In this document: piece after piece, positions 52,601 through 59,500 of the stretch | Layout: each line of letters opens with the position of its first letter | Position numbering within the stretch: the first letter of the stretch is position 1 | Assembly: GCF_902501965.1 (NCBI RefSeq) | Contig: NZ_CABWID010000010.1 | Span: 310,001 to 374,000 of the forward strand | Direction of reading: 5' to 3' | Length of the DNA: 64,000 nt | Origin: Collinsella sp. AK_207A | Lineage (GTDB): Bacteria; Actinomycetota; Coriobacteriia; Coriobacteriales; Coriobacteriaceae | Translations under genes and position numbers: made by a program | Notes under the pieces: model-generated | What the model was told of the DNA's origin: nothing | The model's database searches: none | The model's input: only the letters and a program-made list of their open reading frames with translations

Positions 52601-53148
52601 AGCCGTTCGAGCTCGCCATGGCGGATGCCAAGCGTCTGCTGGCAGACGCCTCCGCCACGCAGGACGAGGTGACGCAGTGCGAGACCGCGCTGGAGGCTGC
52701 GTACAAGGGCTTGGTCAAGTCTGAGGTTCCCCCCGTGGAGAAGCCGGGCGTCAAGGAGCTGAACGACCTGGTGAAGCAAGCCGAGGGCCTGGATACCTCC
52801 GGCAAGACGCCCGAGAGCGCCCGCAAGCTGGCTGCCGCGATCTCCTACGCAAAGGACGTGGCCGGGAACCCGGACGCGACCCCCGAGGAGATCAAGGCTG
52901 CCTACGACCAGCTGAAGCTCGCGATCGATGGACTCACCGACCAGGGTGCCGGCGGCAAGCCCGGCGAGGGCGGCAAGCCTGGCACGGGCAACAAGCCCGG
53001 GACCGATGCCGCGGCCGGCAAACCCGGCTCCGGTAAGGACGCGCTGCCGAAGACGGGCGACGCGAGCGGTATCGCCGCGCTCCTGTTCACCCTCGGCGGT
53101 GCGGCGAGCGCCGCGGCCGGCGCGATCTTCAAGCGCCGCAAGCGGTAG
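46693..53148 (+). CDS. Secreted LPxTG-anchored GH31 enzyme, alpha-N-acetylgalactosaminidase-like, with cohesin- and dockerin-like modules
   Basis: 2151 residues; ATG 46693 follows GAAAGGACGACCCC. The signal peptide ends near LAYADY (about 39). The GH31 barrel shows LPAYAFYLGHYN, LKTDVAWVGSGYSF with nucleophile D492, and WTGDQTGGNW with acid/base D546. The 54-residue gap and local sequence resemble the Nag31 group of GH31 alpha-GalNAcases that act on the Tn antigen; this is recalled family knowledge, not a search. After the catalytic unit come Fn3 (about 975-1055), CBM32-like (about 1070-1200), a single dockerin-like calcium loop (D1251-YNLNGAFDAYD), a cohesin-like domain (about 1285-1410), a bead domain, Big-like (about 1615-1700), FIVAR, a second CBM32-like domain (about 1780-1930), two FIVARs, LPKTG (2118-2122), a helix and KRRKR. 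Confidence 0.88.
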   Translation: MANLDPFHRERPGAVRRIFAAAAVAFAIASPLVAPNLAYADYSGSLKSVEAATVDSGKDYVVNVTFNDGVQGKITFLEDGIFRYNVDPSGEFSEYATPRSKDHTAKIPAQPDTSSSYAHPKATVKDAGDAFEITSGDTTVVLDKATAKLSVKVGEKTVMREKQALTLTDNATTQTVEKEGGESFFGGGTQNGRFIHTGQSIDIVNNNTYVDGGVSSPNPFYWTSDGYGVLRNTFSQGGYDFGKTTGDEVVAEHQEDEFDAYYFVTDATGYKNVAQDLLQDYFKVTGNPVLLPAYAFYLGHYNAYNRDMWSDTAQSGYRAWRIWGHSAAGSATPDTTRYEKGGTGTKMEAGSTVETLNGDAPTVSTQNIPEGVKTDEKYSARAVVDEYLDYDMSLGYFLPNDGYGAGYGQNGYDVTGGVNADGSSSAERLAAVAANVDNLKRFRDYAKEKGVETGLWTQSNLSPDSNASTPWHTLRDFSAEVKTGGVTTLKTDVAWVGSGYSFGLNGTKTAYDIVTTRDGDSGIRPNIVTLDGWAGSQRFAGVWTGDQTGGNWEYIRFHVPTFIGQSLSGNPNIGSDMDGIWGGNPIVATRDYQWKSFAPLMLDMDGWGSYAKMPYSYGDPYTGINRMYLKLKSSLMPYIYTTAASAANIDTGNGDAGLPIVRAILLSDNSEYAASTATQYEYTLGENILVAPIYQNTDGDAANGGLGDGNDVRNNIYLPGTEDDVWVDYWTGKQYRGGQVLNNFDAPIWKLPVFVKANAIIPMYKPNDNPNKTDRTKRDVEFFATAGEGSYTQYEDTGTYIQNKTDTSDEAYGTEDNISYGSHVSTTYTSQVDGDTATFTAKKSEGSYTGYKPERTTTFVVNASAEPQSLVAKNGDAQLKLTKVNSQEALEAAEPKAGEAVYFYNETPNLNYNATSDSEAVRNEEFSKTAITTTPKLYVKFAKTDVSKSAQTLTVKGFENDGHLPTIGLDKNLAVPTGLAAAEETKTSTSIKLTWNKVEGATGYELKVDGTVFSVGDVSEYNHTDLSYNSTHVYQVRSRGENGYSEWSDVLTSTSLKDPWRNAPEPETITWTKGDSWGAVKNAFDHKVDDKMFHSTNGDAVGEPMTIDYGKAYQLDKFVYVPRQDNGGNGNVGKMKLETSMDGVHWQEHETDTWDNSGADKLAAKTVNLAGTTARYLRLTVEQSTGGFFSAAEMTLYKVDGTTGSQIGAINGSATVTDAAYQHLKGNCLGRENREPMVDQFNTHVAKHGADYNLNGAFDAYDMSFTMSALDGGTKKTGKVDGNVAVVPSATDAKAGDVISVDVLADDVKNANALGALVHYDSSKFEFVAGSITQDGSISQMENLSVAQGGFTDGIQSVNLAFLNRGDQKLYSGSGVVASFKLRAKADTSTASIATQAKASSTSITSTAWVIGPKEDFKETVNDGTVTFPEVPSDTKAEYGQEAFDITMTNDKLVSDDGTNAAKLLQNTNGYAPLFDGDEQSGEFEFKWDIAANQVDGKLPGYVKLPTTLHFAMKKPGVMSDVQVLSRTAGNGVVKSIKASITFEDGTVQEFAGGKYDTQQDVYTFTVSDANKAKKVTRVDITPLTSTGTASDAEAPDNRMLTLREINFNYVKSAPKVQSVELGENKTSIYVDDLTPVKATVTTDGNAYPYFTVESSDPSVASISAVQDGDDVKYYARGNKPGKVTITVASKLDPSKTASYELEVKEGVNTSALQAALTKAAGYSKDAYTSESYAKLADAVAAANKLLAGEYTKTQVADATTAIEKAIEGLEMRKIDEKTLINTKADSGVSVADKSSQAGESPAEGVLDYDESTIWHSSYNGPVLPQYVIFDLGKDYDLTDVTFLPRQDGGTNGDIFEAQVIVGDSVETLKGGNGVVMGTFEFDNNGVTLKNRDQWKQMSFGAAQTRYVMVKVLHAGGQSIDEYCSMSEIRFYGSEHKEQGEVKKDALQKLYDEYAGKKLEAADYTEASWKPFELAMADAKRLLADASATQDEVTQCETALEAAYKGLVKSEVPPVEKPGVKELNDLVKQAEGLDTSGKTPESARKLAAAISYAKDVAGNPDATPEEIKAAYDQLKLAIDGLTDQGAGGKPGEGGKPGTGNKPGTDAAAGKPGSGKDALPKTGDASGIAALLFTLGGAASAAAGAIFKRRKR

Positions 53149-53171
53149 CACCGCCATCGGTGACGTTCGAG

Positions 53172-53205
53172 AAGAGGGCCGCCCGCAGGGACGGTCCTCT
53201 TTCTT
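53172..53205 (+). terminator. Rho-independent terminator after GH31
   Basis: AGAGGGCCGCCC and GGGACGGTCCTCT pair around a short loop and run into TTTCTT. Confidence 0.8.
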
Positions 53206-53309
53206 GACCCGCGCGCCGGCGAGGCGGCGGCGCGCGAACGAGCCGGTTCATCCCCGCCCACCAGACTCTTTTTGCAAGGCATGAGCATGCGAGAATTGCC
53301 TCATGCCTC

Positions 53310-53343
53310 TATAATCTGCATCAAATATGGTTCAAATGATGCA
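53310..53343 (+). promoter_or_regulatory. Promoter -10 and operator-like palindrome before the Fic gene
   Basis: A perfect TATAAT (53310-53315) without a good -35 is followed at once by TGCATCA (53317-53323) and TGATGCA (53337-53343), an inverted repeat over the expected start site. The Fic protein ends in a winged helix, so autoregulation here is plausible. Confidence 0.5.
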
Positions 53344-53368
53344 ATTAAGCAAGAGATGAGGTTGTTCT

Positions 53369-54418
53369 ATGAGGAGGTTCCTGGTTCCGGAACAGCTTGA
53401 CTCCCTGCTGACGCCTGCGATCGTGGCATCGCTTTCGGCGATCCACGAATACCGGGGCAGGCAGTCGGCGATGCAGGGGCTTCGTCCCGACGCCCTTGAG
53501 TCTCTCCGGCAGGTCGCCCTGATACAGAGCACGGGCGCGTCGAACCGTATCGAGGGCATCTACACGAGCGACTCCCGTCTTGCTGGGATCGTTCGCGAGC
53601 GGGTGGCTCCCCGGAACCGCGACGAGCAGGAGATACTTGGGTATAGGAACGTGCTTGCGCTCATCCACGAGTCCCATGACCTCATTCCCGTTTCCCCGGG
53701 GGTGATCTTGCAGCTGCATCGCGACCTCTTTGCTTCGACGGGCTTGGGGTTTGGCGGGAAGTGGAAAGACGCGGACAACGCGATCGTTCAGGTGAACGCC
53801 GATGGAAGCACGAGTCTTCGATTCAAACCGACCTCGGCGCTGGAGACGCCCGCTGCAGTTGAGGACCTCTGCCGCTCTTATGCGGAGGCGCTTACGGTAC
53901 ATCGGGTCGATCCGCTGTTGCTCGCAGCGGTCTTTACCTTCGACTTCGCGAGCATTCACCCGTTCAACGACGGCAACGGACGGATGAGTCGCCTGCTCTT
54001 CCTCCTCCTGCTGTATCAGGTTGGCTACGACGCCGGAAAGTACATCAGCATCGAGCGGGCTATCGAGGAGAGTAAGCAGAGCTATTACGAGACGCTGCGC
54101 TTGAGTTCGGTGGGTTGGCAGGACAGTGCAAACGACTACCGGCCCTTCGTCGAATACCTGCTCGGCGTGGTGACCGGTGCGTATCGTGAGCTCGATCGCA
54201 GGCTTTCTGCCATGGAGGGTGCAAGCGGCAATAAGGCTGCTCGCGTAGAGGAAGAGATCTGCGGAACGCTGGGAGCCTTTACCAAGAGGGATTTGCTTTT
54301 GAAGCTGCCCGATATCAGCGCCGTGACCGTTGAGCGCGTGCTCAAGGCTTTACTGGATGCGGGCAGAATCGAGAAGATGGGAGCGGGTCGCGGAACGCGG
54401 TACGTGCTCAAACGATAA
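53369..54418 (+). CDS. Fic-domain protein with N-terminal inhibitory motif and C-terminal winged helix
   Basis: A 349-residue predicted protein AMPylase. The N-terminal helix carries the inhibitory motif SNRIEG (S58-E62-G63; consensus S/T-xxx-E-G/N), which marks an intramolecularly inhibited class II Fic protein. The active-site motif HPFNDGNGRMSR begins at H197 and is complete, so AMP transfer should be possible once inhibition is relieved. Residues about 280-349 (EEICGTLGAFTKRDLLLKLP, SAVTVERVLKALLDAG) form a winged-helix DNA-binding domain. Base composition is lower in GC than neighbouring genes, a possible sign of transfer. Its target is unknown. It is likely monocistronic between the GH31 terminator and purE. 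Confidence 0.9.
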   Translation: MRRFLVPEQLDSLLTPAIVASLSAIHEYRGRQSAMQGLRPDALESLRQVALIQSTGASNRIEGIYTSDSRLAGIVRERVAPRNRDEQEILGYRNVLALIHESHDLIPVSPGVILQLHRDLFASTGLGFGGKWKDADNAIVQVNADGSTSLRFKPTSALETPAAVEDLCRSYAEALTVHRVDPLLLAAVFTFDFASIHPFNDGNGRMSRLLFLLLLYQVGYDAGKYISIERAIEESKQSYYETLRLSSVGWQDSANDYRPFVEYLLGVVTGAYRELDRRLSAMEGASGNKAARVEEEICGTLGAFTKRDLLLKLPDISAVTVERVLKALLDAGRIEKMGAGRGTRYVLKR

Positions 54419-54451
54419 CCTCTACCGCGCACGCCGTTTACGTGCGACGGG

Positions 54452-54457
54452 TATACT
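54452..54457 (+). promoter_or_regulatory. Candidate purE -10 element
   Basis: TATACT lies 33 bases before the purE start; the -35 is not clear. Confidence 0.4.
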
Positions 54458-54490
54458 GGGACGGATATGACCAAACGTCAAGGAGGCAGC

Positions 54491-54961
54491 ATGGCCGACA
54501 CCGAGAAGACCCCGCTCGTGGGCATCATCATGGGTTCCAAATCCGATCTTCCCACCATGGAGAAGTGCACCGAGGAGCTTGAGACGCTCGGCGTGCCCTA
54601 TGAGCTGGTCATCGCCAGCGCGCACCGCACGCCCGACAAGGTGCACCAGTGGGCCGAAACCGCGGCCGACCGCGGCCTCAAGGTGATCATCGCCGCCGCC
54701 GGCAAGGCCGCGCACCTGGGCGGCGTTGTGGCTGCCTTTACGCCGCTGCCCGTGGTGGGCGTGCCCATGAAGACCTCGGACCTGGGCGGCATGGACTCGC
54801 TGCTCTCCATGGTGCAGATGCCCTCCGGCGTGCCCGTGGCGTGCGTGGCCATCAACGGCGCCAAGAACGCGGCCATCTACGCCACGCAGATTCTGGGCGC
54901 CACCATGCCCGAGTACCGTCGCGTGATCGAGGACATGAAGCAGGAGATGGCCGAGGCATAA
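54491..54961 (+). CDS. purE: N5-carboxyaminoimidazole ribonucleotide mutase
   Basis: A 156-residue enzyme of de novo purine synthesis (class I PurE). ATG 54491 is preferred because AAGGAGG lies six bases upstream; an upstream in-frame ATG at 54467 lacks one. It shows [23 protein letters not shown] (catalytic His), [15 protein letters not shown] and [17 protein letters not shown]. Length is normal. No purK lies next to it; its partner must be elsewhere. Confidence 0.96.
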   Translation: MADTEKTPLVGIIMGSKSDLPTMEKCTEELETLGVPYELVIASAHRTPDKVHQWAETAADRGLKVIIAAAGKAAHLGGVVAAFTPLPVVGVPMKTSDLGGMDSLLSMVQMPSGVPVACVAINGAKNAAIYATQILGATMPEYRRVIEDMKQEMAEA

Positions 54962-55053
54962 GGCCTTGCGTTGGCCGCGTTTGCCTGGTTGCACGATGCA
55001 TGTAACTGACGAGCGATCCCGGTTCAATCACCGGTAAGGAGCGAAGGAGCGAG

Positions 55054-56187
55054 ATGGATTCCAAGAAGAGCAGCGGCGGTTCGCACTTCGCACCCAAGGG
55101 AGCGGCGTCGCCGCACTCTTCGCAACCGCGTTCGCAAGCGCAGCCGGCGCCGCGGGCGATGACGTCCGCGCGCGGCGTTCAGCCGGTTCGTCCGTCCTCG
55201 TATACCAGGACCTCCGGTTCGCGCGCTGCCGGCGGCGCGCGGTTCGCGAGCGCAAGCACGGCCCGATCCGGTGCGGCGACGCGTTCCGGCGCCTCGCCCT
55301 ACAGCCGCGCTGCCCAGCCCCAAAAGACCGGCCGCGCGCGTCGGGTGATCTCGACCATCTTGATCGTGGTGGGCGTCGCCTTGCTGGCAACCTCTGCCGG
55401 CATCTTCATCAAGGCCCAGTTGGGATATAAAGAAGCGTCGAGCTCCTACCAAAAGATTCAGGAGCAGGCGATCACCGAGACCTCGGGCGACGGCGTGCCG
55501 CAGATCGACTTCGACGCGCTTGCGGCCATCAACCCGGACGTGGTCGGCTGGATCTACGTGCCCGGCACCGTCATCAACTACCCCGTGGTGCAGACGGACA
55601 ACAACAGCACCTACCTGCACAAGCTGTTCAGCGCCAACGACAACAACGTCGGTACCATCTTCATGGATATGGACGACACCGCACCCGGTATGGTCGATCA
55701 GCAGACCACCATCTACGGCCACCACATGAACGACGGCTCGATGTTCAAGTACATCGACAACACGCTTTCCCAAGATGCGTTCGACACGGTGAAGAACGTG
55801 TACTACATCACGCGCGACGCCACCTACAAGCTCAAGCCGCTCTACACCATGCAGGTGGAGGACTCTTACAACAACGCGCGGGTCGCGAACTTTGGGGACG
55901 CTGCCGCTTTCACCTCGTACCTGCAAGAGGGTCTTACGAAAGCCAAGGCCAAGGCGTCGGATGCAGGCGAGCGCATCCAGAGCGCGGATAAGGTGCTCGC
56001 GCTCGTGACCTGCGCGGGCGAGATTATTCCCCGCACCACGCGCGCAGTCATGGTGTGCACGGTGGACCAGGCGACGCCGCGCGCGGACGCGTCGGCCGCG
56101 GGCAGCGGGGACGCCGCCGCGGCGACCGATGGCACGGCTGCGGCCACCGACGCTACCACAGCGACGACCGACCAGCCCGCCGCGTAG
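55054..56187 (+). CDS. Class B-like sortase with long basic cytoplasmic N-terminus
   Basis: 377 residues; ATG 55054 follows AAGGAG. Residues 1-97 are a Ser/Ala/Arg/Pro-rich, probably disordered cytoplasmic tail; a membrane helix follows (about 98-122, VISTILIVVGVALLATSAGI). The catalytic domain has NPDVVGWIYVPGTVINYPVVQ, typical of class B; H223 in YGHHM, C320 in LVTCAG, and an Arg at 327 or 330 (RTTR) complete the triad. A Thr/Ala-rich tail ends the protein. It cleaves sorting signals and joins proteins to peptidoglycan or into pili. It stands next to the adhesin gene and near six anchored glycosidases, which are candidate substrates. Confidence 0.9.
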   Translation: MDSKKSSGGSHFAPKGAASPHSSQPRSQAQPAPRAMTSARGVQPVRPSSYTRTSGSRAAGGARFASASTARSGAATRSGASPYSRAAQPQKTGRARRVISTILIVVGVALLATSAGIFIKAQLGYKEASSSYQKIQEQAITETSGDGVPQIDFDALAAINPDVVGWIYVPGTVINYPVVQTDNNSTYLHKLFSANDNNVGTIFMDMDDTAPGMVDQQTTIYGHHMNDGSMFKYIDNTLSQDAFDTVKNVYYITRDATYKLKPLYTMQVEDSYNNARVANFGDAAAFTSYLQEGLTKAKAKASDAGERIQSADKVLALVTCAGEIIPRTTRAVMVCTVDQATPRADASAAGSGDAAAATDGTAAATDATTATTDQPAA

Positions 56188-56504
56188 CGCGGGGCCCGCG
56201 CCCAGCCTCTTCACCCTCCCCCTACAGCCCGCGTATATGAAGAAAATGTGAATTCTTCTTACTGGCGCTTTCAGTTTACAGTTCAAGACGAACCATCGCT
56301 TATAGGCTATTTGACCGGTATAAAGTTAGTATCAGTCCCCCCCCCCCTATCAAAACACTGACTAACCGCTGACATCAACGATCGGTGTAAACCACAAAAG
56401 ACCCTCCCGGTCTATAGAATCAATACCTGTATTACTGTTTTTAGGTGGATTCTGCCGATTCTGCCTATAGACGGCCGTGTCGTATGGATGAGGGGAATGT
56501 CGTG
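56188..56504 (+). promoter_or_regulatory. 317-bp upstream region of the adhesin gene with homopolymer tract
   Basis: This region is AT-rich, unlike the rest of the window. It contains TTGACC (56311-56316), TATAAA (56319-56324), a C11 tract (56337-56347), TATCAA right after it (56348-56353), and TATAGA at 56413-56418 and 56466-56471. A tandem 9-bp repeat GATTCTGCC lies at 56448-56465. No -35/-10 pair with 16-18 bp spacing is clearly best. TTAGTA-16 bp-TATCAA would place the C tract in the promoter spacer. Confidence 0.45.
56337..56347 (+). repeat. C11 homopolymer tract upstream of adhesin
   Basis: Eleven consecutive C in an AT-rich stretch, 158 bases before the adhesin start. Tracts of this length slip readily during replication; depending on where transcription begins they would change promoter spacing or the 5' leader. 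Confidence 0.9.
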
Positions 56505-59500
56505 ATGGGCGCTGAAGCGAAAAACCAAACGGGGGGGGGGTGCCTCCTAGAAGGCACTCGTAGGCACCGGAGCGGCAACGCCGCACGGCGACCGTTGCGC
56601 ATGGCAGCCGCCGGCTTGTTCGTGGCGCTTGCGCTCACTATGACGGTCGCGGTCCCCGCCGCGCGGGCGAGCGTGCTGGATGACATCGCCTCGTTCTTCT
56701 CTGGGATGTTCGGCGTGTCCGCGCAGGCGGACCTGCCGGACGGTGCCACGACGGCTGTGGATCCCGACACGACGGATAGCTGGATGGACCTCATCAGCCG
56801 GAGCACCGAGAACGTTGGCCGCATCTGGACGGACAAGACCGTCACGGACGCCGACGACGGCGAATTCAACGTGAGTCTCTCTGCGCTCTCATCAACTTCC
56901 AATCTCTCCTCCACGAGCACGACGCCCTTGGATATCGTGCTCGTGTTGGACTCTTCGGGCTCCATGAAACAGAAGATGACCTCGTATGAGGCGGCGTATG
57001 GGATTCCCGCATCGGGCCGCTGGAACGGTTCAGGCGAGCAATGGGGCCAGGACGGCTACTACATCTATGACGCGAACGGTCAACAGGTGCACGTCCAATG
57101 GAAGCGGAAGAGCGGATCCGGACTCACGGCCGTCTACGCGTGGCGCGACTCGGAAAATGACGTATGGTACACCCCCAAGACCTCTGCCAACGACACGGAC
57201 CCCACGCATGTCCAGTTCTACAAGGCCGTCACCTCGAACGTAACGAAGCTGCAGGCGCTCAAGACCGCCGTGAACTCGTTCATCGATAGCGTGGCTACCC
57301 AGAACGCTGCCCTCAGCGATACGGTCCAGAAGCACAACTTGTCGATCATCGATTATGATTCCTCGGCAAAGGTGGTCCAGGATCTTCAGACGGTCACGAA
57401 TGACAACAAGCAGAGCTTTAAGAACAAGGTGGATAGCGAAGTGGCTTCCGGCGGTGCGACCGCTTCCGACAAAGGCCTTGAAGCTGCGAAAACCCAGCTG
57501 ACCCAGCACGGGCGCAAGGGCTCCAAGAAGGCCGTCATCTTCTTTACCGACGGAGAGCCAAACCATCAGAATGGCTTCTGGGGTAACGTGGCCGCCGACG
57601 CGATTAACGCCGCTTCGAATCTCAAGAAGGATTTGGATGCAACGGTCTACTCCATCGGCGTGTTTGGGGGCGCAAACCCCTCGGACACGACCACCCCGTT
57701 CAACAAGTACATGAACGCCGTCTCGAGCAACTATCCCGAGGCGACAGCCCGGTCTAATGGGTCTGGTACTTCATCGACCTGGAGTTGCACCTTGGGCGAC
57801 CGCGCGAAGGGCGACCACTACTTCGCAGCTTCCAACTCCCATGAACTCTCCCGGGTTTTCAGCAGCATCTCCGAAGAGATCAATGAGGGCACCGGTTCCC
57901 CCACGGTGACGAATGACGAGGACGGCGCGGCATCAGGCTATATCACCTTCACCGATAAACTCGGCGATTACATGGAGGTCGGCAACTTCACGTCGGTCGT
58001 CTATGCGGGGCAGACCTTCAATAAGGTGAGCTCGTCCACACAGGGCAACACGACCACCTACACCTTTACGGGTGCGACACCCGGCAACGGCGTCTACGAG
58101 AGCGGCGACCTGAGCAACATCAAGATCACCGTGACCAAGAGCGGCGTCGACGATGCGAAGACCGGCGATACAGTGACGGTTCAGATTCCCGCCCAGCTCA
58201 TCCCGCTGCGCCAGTTCAATGTCGATACCGATGACGACACCATGACGGTTACCCACGTCGACCCGATTAAGGTCAACTACACGGTGGGGTTGAAGGCTGA
58301 CTTCAAGGGAAAGCTGGCCGAGAACCTCGCGGATCCGGACGACGCGCTCAAGGCTTACATCAAAGCCAACACGTCCACCGATGGCAGCTCCGTCTACTTC
58401 TACTCCAACGCCTACACGAAGGCGAATGGCGCCGACAACGGCGATACCACCGCGGGCTTCGAGCCGGCGAAGGGTAACAGCTTCTACTATTTCACGGCTG
58501 ATACGCCCCTCTATAAGGATGAGGCGTGCAAGATTCCGCTGACGGACAGTCAGCCGGATACGACCGCAACCTACTACTATCCGCGCACGTTCTACACGCT
58601 CGAGGGCGACAAAACAGCCAAGGAGAACCAGACCATCCAGTCTGTGTCTGGTCGTATTTTCGACCAGGCCGAGGGCACGGTGTGGGGCCGCAACGATGAC
58701 AACCAGGTTTTCATCAAGGCTGGTACCGCTCGCACAGTGCGTGTGAACGACACGCGTCTTCAGAAGACCAGCAACACCACCGCCACGGCAGGCCTCGTGA
58801 ACAATCCCACTTGGGCCAACCAGGGTGTGTGGTCGCAGATCGATACCTACCTGGGCAATAACGGCCGCGTTGCCGTGGAGCTCCCGGGCATGCTGACCGT
58901 GACCAAGACGGCTACCGCTGCTGAGGGCCTGACGGTGACTGACGACTTCCTGAACGGTAAGGACTTCACTTTCGCGCTTGGCCTCACGGACAAGGGCGGT
59001 AACGCGCTTGCCGCAGACAAGACGTTCAAGGCCCAGGTGTTTGCCAAGGACGGCACCACCAAGGTGGGCGACGAGTTTACGGTGAACAACGGCTCGACGT
59101 TCACACTCAAGAACGGGGAGACCCTGAGGGTGTACGGCCTGGCCGCCGGCACGCAGTACACGGTGACCGAGGACACCTCGGCCGGCAAGATGCCCGCCGG
59201 TTTCGAGCAGACCGACAAGAAGAACGATACCGGCACCATCACGGCTAACGCCGTCTCCGCCGCTTGCTTCACCAACACCTACAAGGTGAGTGAGGCTACG
59301 CTCGACGGTGCGAAGAACCTGAAAGTGACCAAGGAGCTGACCGGCCGTGACTGGCAGGATGGCGATGAGTTCAGCTTCAAGCTGGCGGCCGACGAAAACG
59401 ATGCTGCGACCAAGGCCGCGCTCGACGCGAAGAACATCGTGCTGCCGGATAACGCTGACAGCATCACGATCAAGAACGACACCGCGAACCACCAGGCTGC

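Noticed and set aside
48085-53157. A 1690-codon open frame on the - strand opposite GH31
   Set aside because: Same shadow pattern; no domain or start signal, and the + strand protein has clear GH31 catalytic motifs.
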